Assembly: GCF_041860085.1 (NCBI RefSeq)
Contig: NZ_CP124747.1
Span: 5,022,001-5,086,000 of the forward strand
Reading direction: 5' to 3'
Source of the DNA: Schlesneria sp. DSM 10557
Lineage (GTDB): Bacteria; Planctomycetota; Planctomycetia; Planctomycetales; Planctomycetaceae
Length of the DNA stretch: 64,000 nt
Shown here: piece by piece, positions 46,436-56,368 of the stretch
Position numbering within the stretch: position 1 is the stretch's first letter
Layout of the letters: each line of letters opens with the position of its first letter
Notes under the pieces: model-generated
The model's input: the letters and a program-made list of their open reading frames with translations, nothing else
Told to the model about the DNA's origin: nothing
Databases searched by the model: none
Position numbers and translations under genes: made by a program

Positions 46436-47854
46436 TTACCCGACACTCCCTTCCATTTGTAATTCAATCAGCCGATTCATTTCGACTGCGTATTCCATTG
46501 GCAATTCTTTGACGAGCGGTTCAATGAAGCCGGTGACGATCATCGCCGAAGCTTCGGTCTCGGTCATCCCGCGGCTCATCAGATACAGCAACTGTTCTTC
46601 GGCAATCTTGGAGACGGACGCTTCGTGTTCGATCGTCAGATTGTCGTGATTGACTTCGATGTACGGATAAGTGTCGCTACGGCTGTGTGGATCGAGGATC
46701 AGCGCGTCACAGACGACGTTGCTCTTGCAGTGATGAGCGTCGTGAGTGGCTTTCACCAGGCCACGGTAGCCCGCCCGACCTCCGTCCTTCGAGATACTCT
46801 TGGAGATCACGCGACTGGACGTATGCGGAGCACAGTGAACCATCTTGGCTCCGGCGTCCTGATGCTGACCCTTGCCCGCGAAGGCGATCGACAGGGTCTC
46901 GCCTCGGGCACCCGGTTCCATCAGGTAGATGGCGGGATACTTCATGGTCAGTTTCGAGCCGAGGTTACCGTCGACCCATTCCATGAGCGAATCACCGTAC
47001 GCCTGGGCTCGCTTGGTGACCAGGTTGTAAACGTTGTTCGACCAGTTCTGAATGGTCGTGTAACGGCAGCGGCCCCCTCGTTTGACGATGATCTCGACCA
47101 CGGCCGAGTGCAGGCTGTCGCTGCTGTAGGTGGGGGCGGTGCAGCCTTCGACGTAGTGGATCGAGGCCCCTTCGTCCACGATGATCAGGGTCCGTTCGAA
47201 CTGGCCCATGTTCTGCGTATTGATGCGGAAATAGGCTTGCAGCGGGAACTCGATCTTCACCCCTTTCGGGACGTAGATGAACGAGCCACCCGACCAGACG
47301 GCGGAGTTCAGCGCGGCGAATTTATTGTCAGCAGAGGGAATGACCTTGCCGAAGTATTCGCGGAACAGATCTGGATGATCACGCAACGCCGAATCGGTGT
47401 CGGTGAAGATCACACCCTGGCGGCTGAGATCTTCCTGCAGACTGCCGTAAACGACTTCGGACTCGTATTGGGCTTTGACACCTGCGAGGTACTTCTTTTC
47501 GGCCTCGGGAATCCCGAGTCGATCGTAGGTTTTGCGGATATCGTCAGGAACATCCTCCCACGACTTTTCCTGCCCTTGCGATGCCTTCACGAAGTAGAAC
47601 ATCTTCTGGAAGTCGAGTTCGCTCATGTCACCACCCCAGGTGGGCATGGGCTTGTGAAAGAAGAGATCGAGAGCTTCCAGCCGGAAGTCACGCATCCACT
47701 TCGGCTCGTTCTTCATCTCAGAGATCTGTTCGACGATCTCGCGATCAAGACCCCGACGGCTCTTGAAAACATACTTGTCGGTGGGGTCATGGAATCCGTA
47801 CTGGTAATCGCCAACACCGATTTCGTCGTCTACGGTCGTTGTTTCTGTCGTCAT
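46436..47854 (-). CDS. sufB: Fe-S cluster assembly scaffold protein SufB
   Basis: A 472-residue scaffold. Visible signatures are the [20 protein letters not shown] opening, the [17 protein letters not shown] core, [16 protein letters not shown] (conserved Cys), [15 protein letters not shown] and [14 protein letters not shown]. Nascent Fe-S clusters form at the SufB-SufD interface. It lies 11 bases ahead of sufD. A 297-base gap separates it from sufC. Confidence 0.96.
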   Translation of the reverse strand: MTTETTTVDDEIGVGDYQYGFHDPTDKYVFKSRRGLDREIVEQISEMKNEPKWMRDFRLEALDLFFHKPMPTWGGDMSELDFQKMFYFVKASQGQEKSWEDVPDDIRKTYDRLGIPEAEKKYLAGVKAQYESEVVYGSLQEDLSRQGVIFTDTDSALRDHPDLFREYFGKVIPSADNKFAALNSAVWSGGSFIYVPKGVKIEFPLQAYFRINTQNMGQFERTLIIVDEGASIHYVEGCTAPTYSSDSLHSAVVEIIVKRGGRCRYTTIQNWSNNVYNLVTKRAQAYGDSLMEWVDGNLGSKLTMKYPAIYLMEPGARGETLSIAFAGKGQHQDAGAKMVHCAPHTSSRVISKSISKDGGRAGYRGLVKATHDAHHCKSNVVCDALILDPHSRSDTYPYIEVNHDNLTIEHEASVSKIAEEQLLYLMSRGMTETEASAMIVTGFIEPLVKELPMEYAVEMNRLIELQMEGSVG

Positions 47855-48151
47855 GATATCTTCGTCTTCCCTTAGTGGGTCGCTCGTCTATTCGGTTCTC
47901 GGTCATCGGTCAGGGTACGATCCGTGGATGCCCTCGAGGCCAGGCAAGGTCACCGATCGTTGACCGTTATCGTTTCACTGTCGTCTTGCATCCGCTCGGA
48001 CCTGTCGTGAGTTCCGACAGAGGTGACTCGTGACTGGATGGCATCTGGAAAACCGATCGTCTGACGCAGGGTGAGTTCGCCGACCGACCATTTCTGGTCG
48101 GGGAAGTCGGTTGCGTCGTTTCGTGGTTGCCGGATGCCGCTTTTCGTATGT

Positions 48152-48985
48152 TTACTTGGTTCCTGCTGCGACGGCAGCGGGGACACTCTTCTGCTGTTCC
48201 TGTTCTTCGGCCGCTTCAGCAGGATGGCGAAGTCGGATATTGGCATAGCCGTTGTTATGCAGTTCATGTGCCAGCGAGGCGTCGCCGGTTTCGACGATGC
48301 GGCCCGCGAGCATGACGTGGGTGTACTGTGGAACGTTGTATTCCAGCAGACGTTCGTGGTGCGTGATGATCAGGACACCCATCTGAGGTCCTGCCAGCTT
48401 TCGGAGTCCTTCACTGACCACTCGAACAGCATCGCTGTCCAGTCCGCTGTCGGTTTCGTCGAGGATCGCAAACTTGGGCTGGAGCATGGCGAGCTGGAGA
48501 ATTTCCATTCGCTTCTTTTCACCACCCGAGAAACCGTCGTTCAGATAGCGGCGAGCGAATTCCACGTCCATGCCAAGTTCTTCCATGCGGCTTTTCAGCT
48601 CTTTACGGAAGTCCCGCATGGGGATCAGGCCTTCGCCCTCTTTTCGAGTTGGGTTGCGAATGTTGGTGACAGCATGTCGCAGAAAGTCCGCTACCTTCAC
48701 ACCGGGAATCGTGACCGGGTACTGGAAGGCCAGAAACAGGCCGAGTCGGGCGCGATCGCAGGGGTCCAGCTCGTTCAGCGGCGTGCCATCCACTTCGATC
48801 GAGCCACCCGTGATTTCGTATTTGGGGTGACCGACCAGGGTGTAGGCGAGGGTGCTTTTACCGGATCCGTTCGGGCCCATGAGTGCGTGGATTTCGCCCT
48901 GACGAATTTCGAGACTGACGCCCCTTAAAATCGGTTTGTCGTCCACAGACACATGCAGATCGGTGATTTTCAGAAGACTGGACAT
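48152..48985 (-). CDS. sufC: Fe-S cluster assembly ATPase SufC
   Basis: A 277-residue ABC ATPase. Walker A GPNGSGKS near residue 38, the ABC signature FSGGEKKRME and Walker B FAILDETDSGLD are present, as is the D/H-loop ITHHERLL. It drives conformational change in SufB-SufD. A ~25-residue C-terminal tail (Ala/Glu/Gln-rich) goes beyond the family length. Upstream on the minus strand is nuoB with 258 bases between. ATG at 48983-48985. Confidence 0.96.
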   Translation of the reverse strand: MSSLLKITDLHVSVDDKPILRGVSLEIRQGEIHALMGPNGSGKSTLAYTLVGHPKYEITGGSIEVDGTPLNELDPCDRARLGLFLAFQYPVTIPGVKVADFLRHAVTNIRNPTRKEGEGLIPMRDFRKELKSRMEELGMDVEFARRYLNDGFSGGEKKRMEILQLAMLQPKFAILDETDSGLDSDAVRVVSEGLRKLAGPQMGVLIITHHERLLEYNVPQYTHVMLAGRIVETGDASLAHELHNNGYANIRLRHPAEAAEEQEQQKSVPAAVAAGTK

Positions 48986-49048
48986 TGAATGCGAAAACTC
49001 TACTTGTGTGGAAAAGAAAACTGACTCAGTGAACGATCACGGGTGATC

Positions 49049-49074
49049 GCCCGATCGACGAACTTCGATCGGGC
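49049..49074. repeat. hairpin between nuoB and sufC
   Basis: GCCCGATCG and CGATCGGGC pair perfectly over 9 bp around 8 bases. No T-run. It may end nuoB transcription weakly or bind a regulator of sufC. Confidence 0.5.
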
Positions 49075-49243
49075 CTCACTCGAGGGCCTCGCGGGGCCGG
49101 CTCCAAGTCTCAGTCGCGTCAGGCACGGCTCGTTGTTGCGAGGTTCCCTGCCTGAAGGACCGTTGACTTGTCAAAAAACGAATTCTGTGCGGACCGGATT
49201 CGCGGCTGGATTAGACCGCAGTACCGTCACGCGATTGATTCCA

Positions 49244-49807
49244 TCAGACGACTTCCGTCAATGACTGGGTTACGGGAAGAGCCACTCGTCCCGTGTGGTG
49301 CGGAATCGGCAGGACTTCCTGTGTTCGGGTAATTTTCTTGGCTTTGATTTTGTCCTGGATTCGCATCAGACCTTCGAGCAGGGCTTCAGGTCGTGGTGGG
49401 CACCCGGGGACGTAGACGTCGACAGGGACGACCAGGTCGACTCCCTTTACAACGTGGTATCCGTATTTGAAGTAGGGGCCTCCTCCGACTGTGCAGGCTC
49501 CCATGGCAATCACGTACTTGGGGTCGGGCATCTGTTCGTACAGGCGGCGGACGCGGCTGGCCATCTTATAGGTGACCGTCCCTGCGACGATCATCAGGTC
49601 GGCTTGTCGTGGCGTCGCGCGGAACGCACCAGCACCAAATCGATCCATATCAAACCGGCTTGCACCCGCAGCCATCATCTCAATTGCGCAACACGCCAGA
49701 CCAAACGTCATCGGCCAGATACTCGACTGCCGCGCCCAGTTCATCGCCTGTTCCAGCGACGTGGTGATAACGTTTTCTTCAAATCGGCCTTCAATCCAGG
49801 TTGTCAT
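49244..49807 (-). CDS. nuoB: NADH-quinone oxidoreductase subunit B (NuoB)
   Basis: A 187-residue protein. It carries the N2 [4Fe-4S] ligands: Cys39 and Cys40 in GLACCAIEM, Cys105 in MGACTVGGG and Cys136 in VPGCPPRPE. It is the complex I subunit at the quinone site, cytosolic side of the inner membrane. No other nuo gene lies in the window; it sits between the SufR-like regulator and sufC on the same strand. Such scattered nuo genes are plausible for planctomycetes, but the SUF setting is odd. Confidence 0.95.
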   Translation of the reverse strand: MTTWIEGRFEENVITTSLEQAMNWARQSSIWPMTFGLACCAIEMMAAGASRFDMDRFGAGAFRATPRQADLMIVAGTVTYKMASRVRRLYEQMPDPKYVIAMGACTVGGGPYFKYGYHVVKGVDLVVPVDVYVPGCPPRPEALLEGLMRIQDKIKAKKITRTQEVLPIPHHTGRVALPVTQSLTEVV

Positions 49808-50139
49808 GATTGCAGTGTCCGTTTTTGTTGCGTTACTGGAGATGGTGCCGGGAACTGTCCCGCAAGGGAACGACTTTAACAGTAATTGCCGTTGCTTTCA
49901 CCCAACCTCGTTCCTTGCCAGCGGGCTGCCATCCTCGTGGCAGGCACTTCCACACACTTCCTCAGCCGAGCCGCTGTCTGAATCGTCTTAACGGTCTGTA
50001 CTGAACTGCACTTTCCTCACTCTCTACTCGATGAATATTCTGGCGGCTGACTGCCGGCCACTTGATTTTCGTTGTTTCTCTTCTGGTTACTATGAACTTC
50101 TGGTCACTATGAAACAGGGTGAATTCGAAAAACTGCACA
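49808..50139. other. intergenic region between sufR-like gene and nuoB
   Basis: About 330 bases. CTGCCA (49926-49931) and TGGCAG (49938-49943) form a short hairpin. It should hold a nuoB promoter. No ORF was supported. Confidence 0.4.
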
Positions 50140-50757
50140 TCACGCAGGATGGAACTCGCAGCAATGTCCGCCATCCCGACAGCAGGACGCTAAAGTCAAA
50201 GGAACCCCCAGCACCCGCTCAAAAACCTGTTGTTCCAACTCGCAAATCCCTGGGTCCTGCTGAGCCAGCTCGTGGTACGGGCAGTGATTCTCGCGGAGAA
50301 TCGGCAGCGCTTCTCGCGTGTCGACTTCGACGGAGAACCCACGGTCAGCCAGTGCGATTCCCAATTGGGCGAAGCGATCGGACAGGAGCGCCCCCTGCAC
50401 GTTTGCGCCATACTGACGAACCATGGCATCACGAATGCGGCCTGTGACCCGCTGGCGCACGTCGATTTCGTCAATTGTCTGGAGTTCCGACCACAGCAGT
50501 TGAGCCAGTTCGGAATAGTTATCGCCGAGTCGTCGTCGACCCAGTTCCGTGATTTGGTAGGTATGGTGAGGGCGTCCGCGGCCCGATCGAATCGTTTGGC
50601 GCTCAATCAGCCCCAGCGATTGAAGACGACTGAGACGTAACCGAATCGCCGTCGCTGTGACTCCTGCAGCGTCGCACAAATCCTGAACGGTTCCTCCTCC
50701 GAGCCGTTGAAGGCTCAGCAAAAACTGTTCGTCATCAGGTTCTAATGCAGGTTTCAT
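50140..50757 (-). CDS. sufR: SufR-like DeoR/ArsR-type Fe-S regulator
   Basis: A 205-residue winged-helix regulator. Residues ~10-75 form the DNA-binding domain (TVQDLCDAAGVTATAIRLRLSRL). The C-terminal half has cysteines with spacing C159-x12-C172-x27-C200, plus C192, C193, C199, and a further Cys28 in the helix-turn-helix. This fits the Cys pattern of SufR, the [4Fe-4S] repressor of suf genes in cyanobacteria and other bacteria. It lies ahead of nuoB-sufCBD on the same strand, which supports a role as their regulator. ATG at 50755-50757. Confidence 0.85.
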   Translation of the reverse strand: MKPALEPDDEQFLLSLQRLGGGTVQDLCDAAGVTATAIRLRLSRLQSLGLIERQTIRSGRGRPHHTYQITELGRRRLGDNYSELAQLLWSELQTIDEIDVRQRVTGRIRDAMVRQYGANVQGALLSDRFAQLGIALADRGFSVEVDTREALPILRENHCPYHELAQQDPGICELEQQVFERVLGVPLTLASCCRDGGHCCEFHPA

Positions 50758-50777
50758 CTTTTGTTCTGGTACTTTCC

Positions 50778-50802
50778 TGGCAGCGAACTCGCGCCGCTGC
50801 CA
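50778..50802 (-). promoter_or_regulatory. perfect palindrome at the sufR start region, candidate operator
   Basis: TGGCAGCG and CGCTGCCA lie 9 bases apart, 20 bases upstream of the sufR start codon and just downstream of the predicted -10. A repressor bound here would cover the transcription start, which suits autoregulation. The pairing could equally form an RNA hairpin. Confidence 0.5.
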
Positions 50803-50805
50803 AGG

Positions 50806-50833
50806 ATTTTAGTCCCGCCGCTAATTAAAACAA
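50806..50833 (-). promoter_or_regulatory. candidate sigma-70-type promoter of sufR
   Basis: Read on the minus strand, TTGTTT (-35; 50828-50833) and TAAAAT (-10; 50806-50811) are 16 bases apart. It fits the start position and the palindrome that follows. Confidence 0.5.
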
Positions 50834-51435
50834 TAGCCGCAGCGAATAATGCGGTAATTTCCCAGGATCGAGAAATCGGCGTGATGATCAGCGAAGATGG
50901 AGCATGAGTCGGGGGGCAAATCGGCCTCACCTGGGCGGCTCACAGCGCAAGTGAGTAAGAGGACCGACAATCCCAGCTTCCATGGCGCATCGACGGAGCT
51001 TGGCGGCACGCATCACGTCGGCTCGATGGATTGATTGTTTCTACTGAACGGGCCGCGTATTGTAAGTTGTTGTTGAAATTCTGAATGAGTCAATCTGATC
51101 GCTACAGTGTCTATGCATCAAGTCGTGTGGGGCCCCGCGATGTTAACGGCGGATGGCAGGTCGAACGGAGATTCCGGGAGTCGTCCACTTTCGGACCACT
51201 CTGGTGATCGTCCGCAGACACAGCCCAACTCAAGCCAGGCAGCGCCGATCACAGGGCCCGATCTGCCGTGTTCACACACCTCATACACGGCTCTTTCTGA
51301 TTCCCCTGAAGCGAATTCCTGGTCGCTCCGTTCGGCATGGGTGTCTGAAAGAATGTTCACTGTGTTCAGTCGCTTGGGACGGCAAGCCACGGTGAGTTGG
51401 CGCTTCGTAACCCCCCCGGTGCCCAAGGGGGGAAG
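50834..51435. other. intergenic region upstream of the kinase-FGE gene
   Basis: About 600 bases. It should hold the kinase-FGE promoter. No ORF was supported; a 110-codon frame at 51107-51439 lacks a site and runs into the kinase-FGE gene. Confidence 0.4.
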
Positions 51436-53730
51436 ATGATGAATATTTCATTGGAGAAGCTCGAGGAGTTGCTGGCGGAAGGAGATCCTTCACAGGTCCA
51501 ATGGCTGAATGAGACTGTGAAGCGGATGGGGACCGGCCAGACTGCTCCCGATCCCCATCGCATCATTGAAGAGATGCTCAAGGCGAGAATTATTACCCCG
51601 CTGCAGTCTCAGTTTCTGCTGGAAGGCCGCAATCTGCTGATGGGGCACTATGTCTTCTGGGAAAAAATCGGCGAAGGGGGCATGGGGACGGTTTACTCGG
51701 CCCGGCACCGTCTGATGGGGCGAATGGTTGCTCTCAAGATCATCCGGCCGGATCGTTTCAAAGCTGCGGGAACAATCGATCGATTCCTGCGAGAGATTCG
51801 ACTCGCGTCGCGACTGCATCACCCCAACGTGGTCACTTCTTATGACGCTGGCGAGTGTGAAGGATCTCTTTATCTTGTCATGGAACTTGTCAGCGGGATT
51901 GATTTGAAGCGACGCATTCAGACCAGCGGGTTGATGTCAGTCCCCGTGGCGCTGGGCATTATCCGGCAGGTAGCGACCGGGCTGGCCTATCTCCATTCTG
52001 AAAAACTTGTGCATCGTGACATCAAACCCTCGAATCTGATGCTGGACCGCAGCGGGGTTGTGAAGATCCTTGATCTCGGTTTGTCACGGATGATCGAATG
52101 GACGGATACCGCTCAAGGGGACCCCTGCTACGACATCACAGGAACGGGGATTGTCACCGGTTCTGTCGACTTCATGCCGCCCGAGCAATTCGTCAATCCA
52201 CGCGAAGTCGATGCCCGTGCCGATATTTACAGCCTTGGCTGTACACTTTACTGGTTGCTGACCGGCAAGCCCCCCTTTCCCGGCAATTCCGTGGGGGAAA
52301 TCGTGGTGGCTCATCGCGAACATGCGATTCCCCGTTTGCAAGACACGTTGAAAGATGTTCCCCTCGGGCTGGATTCCCTGCTCGCGGCGATGCTGTCCAA
52401 AGATCGTAAGACACGACTGATGGATGCTCAGGCGGTCATCGAGGGAATCGATACACTGGAGGTCTTATCCCCGCCGGAAACGGGGCACTCTTTTGCCGTT
52501 CGAAGACCGCTCCTGAGCGATGAAACACAAGAAGTCACTTCTGAGGGACTGCGGACACTTTCTCGATCCGCCACGCAGACATTGCATGAATGCGAAACCG
52601 TGACCGAAGGGCTTCCGGAAACTCCCTCAAGGAGAAACGTCATATTCGGCAGCCTGATCGGAGTCACCCTGCTGGCTGTGACACTGATGGCGAAGGGATT
52701 TCTCGCGGAGCGCCTTACTGACGCTCCTGATAAGGGGGAGGCCAGGGACAAGGGGCGAATCGACACCGACGAGGGCGATTCAAGCGGCATGCTGGGGCAT
52801 CACGGTCCGATCGCTACGTTGGCGGAGCTTCCTGTCTGGCCGGTCGGTGCCCCTGAGAAGGCGGTTGCCCCCTTCGATTCCGATACTGCGAAGTCACATC
52901 AGGAAGCGTGGGCGAACTATCTGGGCGTTCCTGTCGAGTTTACGAATTCTCTGGGGATGAGTTTTCGTTTAATTCCTCCAGGCGAATTCATGATGGGAGC
53001 AACCGAGGACGAGATCGAAGAGTGGACTCGAAACTGGCCCGCGAATACTGCGGACCGGCTGGCTGTGGCGAAGAGTGCCGGGCCGCAGCATTGGGTGATT
53101 ATTTCGAAGCCTTTTTATATTGGGACGCACGAAGTCACTCAGCAGGAGTTTGAGAAGGTTCTGAAGAAAAACCCGTCGATGTTTCCCTCGAAGATGATCG
53201 TTCCCGATGGATCGGAATCCCAGGACATGGGGCTGCCAGTCGAGTATGTGACATGGGGGGATTGCGACCAGTTCTGTCGACTGCTGTCGGAGCGGGAAGC
53301 GGACCAGTTCCGCAAGTACCGACTTCCGACGGAAGCGGAGTGGGAATTCGTGTGTCGGGCGGGGACGACGACCAGGACCTGGCTGACGGATACGGATGCT
53401 TTGCAGGTTCTCGGCCCCAATTTCGATCTGGCTTCGACGCAGCCTGTGGGAAGCCTTGCCGCCAATCCATTCGGCATTCACGACATGCTGGGAAATGTCT
53501 GGGAATGGGTCTACGACTGGTGGGACGTCGATTTCTACCAGCAACATTCCTCCGGGCCGGCGATCGATCCCATCGGTCCGCTGAAGGGGACCAGGAAGTG
53601 TTTGCGCGGCGGGAGCTGGGGGCAGGATCTGACCCGACTTCGCAGCGCAAACCGGTACTGCGAGCCCCCCGACGCAAAAAATGCAGGATTTGGGTTTCGA
53701 GTCGCATTGCCGGTCAATTTCAAACGCTAA
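51436..53730 (+). CDS. Ser/Thr protein kinase fused to a formylglycine-generating-enzyme-like (FGE/SUMF1) domain
   Basis: A 764-residue protein. The kinase is at residues ~70-340: IGEGGMGTVY, Lys101 in VALKII, Asp195 in HRDIKPSN, and DLG (Asp213) instead of DFG, with the MPPEQF activation-loop end. A membrane helix at ~405-430 (VIFGSLIGVTLLAVTLMAKG) places the rest outside. The C-terminal ~260 residues form an FGE-sulfatase domain: NSLGMSFRLIPPGEFMMG, YRLPTEAEWEFVCRAG, LGNVWEWVYDWW and GFGFRVAL. This fusion is characteristic of planctomycetes. Whether the FGE part modifies a sulfatase or only binds ligand is open. ATG at 51436 or 51439, with GGGGGGAAG upstream. Confidence 0.92.
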   Translation: MMNISLEKLEELLAEGDPSQVQWLNETVKRMGTGQTAPDPHRIIEEMLKARIITPLQSQFLLEGRNLLMGHYVFWEKIGEGGMGTVYSARHRLMGRMVALKIIRPDRFKAAGTIDRFLREIRLASRLHHPNVVTSYDAGECEGSLYLVMELVSGIDLKRRIQTSGLMSVPVALGIIRQVATGLAYLHSEKLVHRDIKPSNLMLDRSGVVKILDLGLSRMIEWTDTAQGDPCYDITGTGIVTGSVDFMPPEQFVNPREVDARADIYSLGCTLYWLLTGKPPFPGNSVGEIVVAHREHAIPRLQDTLKDVPLGLDSLLAAMLSKDRKTRLMDAQAVIEGIDTLEVLSPPETGHSFAVRRPLLSDETQEVTSEGLRTLSRSATQTLHECETVTEGLPETPSRRNVIFGSLIGVTLLAVTLMAKGFLAERLTDAPDKGEARDKGRIDTDEGDSSGMLGHHGPIATLAELPVWPVGAPEKAVAPFDSDTAKSHQEAWANYLGVPVEFTNSLGMSFRLIPPGEFMMGATEDEIEEWTRNWPANTADRLAVAKSAGPQHWVIISKPFYIGTHEVTQQEFEKVLKKNPSMFPSKMIVPDGSESQDMGLPVEYVTWGDCDQFCRLLSEREADQFRKYRLPTEAEWEFVCRAGTTTRTWLTDTDALQVLGPNFDLASTQPVGSLAANPFGIHDMLGNVWEWVYDWWDVDFYQQHSSGPAIDPIGPLKGTRKCLRGGSWGQDLTRLRSANRYCEPPDAKNAGFGFRVALPVNFKR

Positions 53731-53954
53731 GCGACCGACGACAACGCTTCCGAAGTTTCCAGAAGTACGACGGCAATCTCAATGACGGGGGACCGACAGA
53801 ACGTTGATCACTCGGCGGAAGGATCACTGCCCGTTGCATCGGAGCGCGCCCACCGAGGGGGGGAATCGACTTGAGCAGTTGGCGTCACTGTTGCGGAACC
53901 CCCCGCCGTTTCTCACCTGAACAATCGCTGCAGCTCTTGGAGAGGCCTGAGTAG

Positions 53955-55538
53955 ATGACTCGACTGACGATCGGGATGGCAACGCATCGGGACTTTGATG
54001 GAGTTTACTTCACGGTCAATGCGCTGCGGCTGTACCACGCCGAAGCGATGCCCCGCTGCGAGATCGTCATCGTCGACAATGATCCGGACGGTCCTCAGGC
54101 CGAGTCGCTGAGATATTTTTGCTCATCCATCAGCGTTCCACATCCGGACTGGCCCTGTCCCTTTCAGGTCAGGTATATCCCTTACAGGGAGGCTGGCGGG
54201 ACGGCCGCGCCGCGGGATCATATCTTTCGCATCGCCGCGGCCGATGCCGTGCTGGTGCTCGATTCTCATGTGAATTTATGGCCGGGAGCGATCAGCCATT
54301 TGCTGCAATGGTACGACGACCATCCCGAAAGTCAGGATTTGATTCAGGGCCCCCTCGTCTACGATGATCTCCAGTTCGTCAGTACCCACTTCGACGATAT
54401 CTGGCGGGACGGGATGTGGGGGACCTGGGGGACCGACCAACGGGGGATTGATCCGTCTGGTTCCGCGTTCGAGATTCCCGCACAGGGGCTCGGTCTGTTC
54501 TCGTGCCGGACTGAGGCTTGGCTGGGGTTTAATCCCTGTTTCCGCGAATTTGGTGGGGAAGAGTGGTACATCCACGAAAAGTTTCGTCAGCACGGCCGAC
54601 GATGTCTGTGTCTTCCCTCATTGCGCTGGATTCATCGATTCGAAGCTCCGGGCGGGGGACGTGCCTATCACTTCACGCTGCTGGGGAAAGTGCGGAATTA
54701 TATTCTGGGGTTGCAGGAACTCGGGCTGCCGCTGGATCGACTCCGCAGACATTATGTGGAAGGCTTGAACGAGGATGTCAACGAACCGATCAACGCTGAC
54801 GCGCATCTGACTGCGAGTGATTTCGATCGATTGGTGGAACTGGTGACCAGTCATCCGAATGTGCCACTGGCTGAATTGCTGGCCCAGGCTCCGCCGATGG
54901 AAGCGTTGTCTGCTCGAGCGGAAAGTGATGAGACTGCTCCGCAGGTAACCCTTGAAGATCTGTATCGCACTGCCGTCGAGACTCCGTCGGACATTAACGA
55001 ACACTGTGACAAGCTCCGTCAACTCGCTGCCTGCTGCGAGACGGTCGTGGAATTCGGAATGCGTCGCGGCGTCAGTACGGTGGCGCTGCTGGCCGGGCAG
55101 CCCGCGAACCTCATCTCGGTCGACTTGATCGCCGATCCGATTGCGGAGTTACTGGCGGCCAACGCAGGGCGCACACGATTCGAGTTTCGGCTGGGTTCGT
55201 CCCTGAGCGTGACCATCCCCGAGTGTGACCTGCTGTTCATCGATACGCAGCACACCGCCCGGCAACTGCGCGGTGAACTGCGACGCCATGAATCACGAGT
55301 CCGTCACTGGATTGCGTTTCACGATACCGAGATCTTCGGCGAACGGGGTGACGATGGCGGACCGGGGCTGCTGGTGGCGCTGGAAGAATTTTTGACCGAG
55401 CACTCCGAATGGCAGCCGCTGTTTCATGCACAACACAACCACGGATTCACCATCATCGGCCGCGTCACCGCACCGCCACTTCCGTTTGAGGCATGCGATC
55501 CGATTCCCGAGCGGCTGAGTCTGGCCCGGTCAACCTGA
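53955..55538 (+). CDS. GT2 glycosyltransferase fused to a C-terminal methyltransferase-like domain
   Basis: A 527-residue protein. Residues ~1-290 are a GT2-type domain: TIGMATHRDFDGVYFTVNAL, VIVDNDPDG and ADAVLVLDSHV (the DxH/DxD metal site). Residues ~350-510 have the class-I Rossmann methyltransferase look (VVEFGMRRGVSTVALLAG; LISVDLIA; LLFIDTQH), of the Methyltransf_24 type. The two activities could add and then methylate sugars. ATG at 53955 with GGAGAGG upstream. It leads a run of three glycosyltransferase genes. Confidence 0.85.
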   Translation: MTRLTIGMATHRDFDGVYFTVNALRLYHAEAMPRCEIVIVDNDPDGPQAESLRYFCSSISVPHPDWPCPFQVRYIPYREAGGTAAPRDHIFRIAAADAVLVLDSHVNLWPGAISHLLQWYDDHPESQDLIQGPLVYDDLQFVSTHFDDIWRDGMWGTWGTDQRGIDPSGSAFEIPAQGLGLFSCRTEAWLGFNPCFREFGGEEWYIHEKFRQHGRRCLCLPSLRWIHRFEAPGGGRAYHFTLLGKVRNYILGLQELGLPLDRLRRHYVEGLNEDVNEPINADAHLTASDFDRLVELVTSHPNVPLAELLAQAPPMEALSARAESDETAPQVTLEDLYRTAVETPSDINEHCDKLRQLAACCETVVEFGMRRGVSTVALLAGQPANLISVDLIADPIAELLAANAGRTRFEFRLGSSLSVTIPECDLLFIDTQHTARQLRGELRRHESRVRHWIAFHDTEIFGERGDDGGPGLLVALEEFLTEHSEWQPLFHAQHNHGFTIIGRVTAPPLPFEACDPIPERLSLARST

Positions 55539-55702
55539 GGCGGGCGATCCCGAGACTTCATTCTTTCTCGAAAGGTGACACGACTTCTCTCGATCGGAAA
55601 TCAGTGAGATTCCAGGTTTTCTGAGTTGGCTCCGTAGCCGGTTCAGGGGCTGCACCGCCGACGACTGCAGAATGTTCGGTCACCACATGAAGAAACAACA
55701 CG

Positions 55703-56368
55703 ATGGACTGTTACCTGACTGTCTACGAGCAACTGACCTGGCCCCGGCAGATGGCGGAGGAATGCGTTCGTCTGGGGTTGTCGCCTGTGATTCTTGATCA
55801 CGGCAGTACCTATCCGCCGCTGCTGAAGTGGCTGGATGAATGTCCGTACCCGGTGATCCGCGTTGCGCACAACGCGGGCTGTTATGGCTTCTGGTGGACA
55901 GGCCGCTATCGCGAGATGAGTTCTCAGTACATCGTTTCCGATTCGGATCTCGATCTGTCACAAGTCCCCGATGACGTCGTTGAGCGACTGCAGCAGGCAC
56001 TGGCCGAGAATCCGGATGTGGCGAAAGCGGGGCTCTCGCTGGAGATCGAGGATATCCCGGACACCTACCCCTTCCGTGAGCAGGTGATGGTTTGGGAGCG
56101 GCCGTACTGGACTGAAAAACGTTCCGGCGCATGGCGTGCGAACATCGGGGCCACGTTCGCCCTGTACGATCCAGCACGCCACGAGATGCTGGACGAGGAT
56201 TTCTATTCCGCCGTGCGACTGGATCGGCCCTACACTGCCCGCCATTTGCCCTGGTATCTCGATTTCCAGCAGCTCGATCCAGAGCTCCGTTACTATTTTG
56301 ATCGCTGTGACAACGTGGCTTACTGGGGCAGTCTGACGAAAAACTATCTGAAAGAGCTTGCTCCATGA
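55703..56368 (+). CDS. glycosyltransferase, GT2-like
   Basis: A 221-residue single-domain protein. Segments LSPVILDHGSTYPPLLKWLD and YIVSDSDLDLSQVP (the DxD metal-binding motif) fit the GT-A fold; RANIGATFALYD suits the acceptor side. No membrane segment. The stop overlaps the next start by 4 bases (ATGA). Sugar donor unknown. Confidence 0.75.
   Translation: MDCYLTVYEQLTWPRQMAEECVRLGLSPVILDHGSTYPPLLKWLDECPYPVIRVAHNAGCYGFWWTGRYREMSSQYIVSDSDLDLSQVPDDVVERLQQALAENPDVAKAGLSLEIEDIPDTYPFREQVMVWERPYWTEKRSGAWRANIGATFALYDPARHEMLDEDFYSAVRLDRPYTARHLPWYLDFQQLDPELRYYFDRCDNVAYWGSLTKNYLKELAP

Noticed and set aside
46625-47875. 416-codon plus-strand frame over sufB
   Set aside because: Antisense to sufB; composition typical of a shadow frame.
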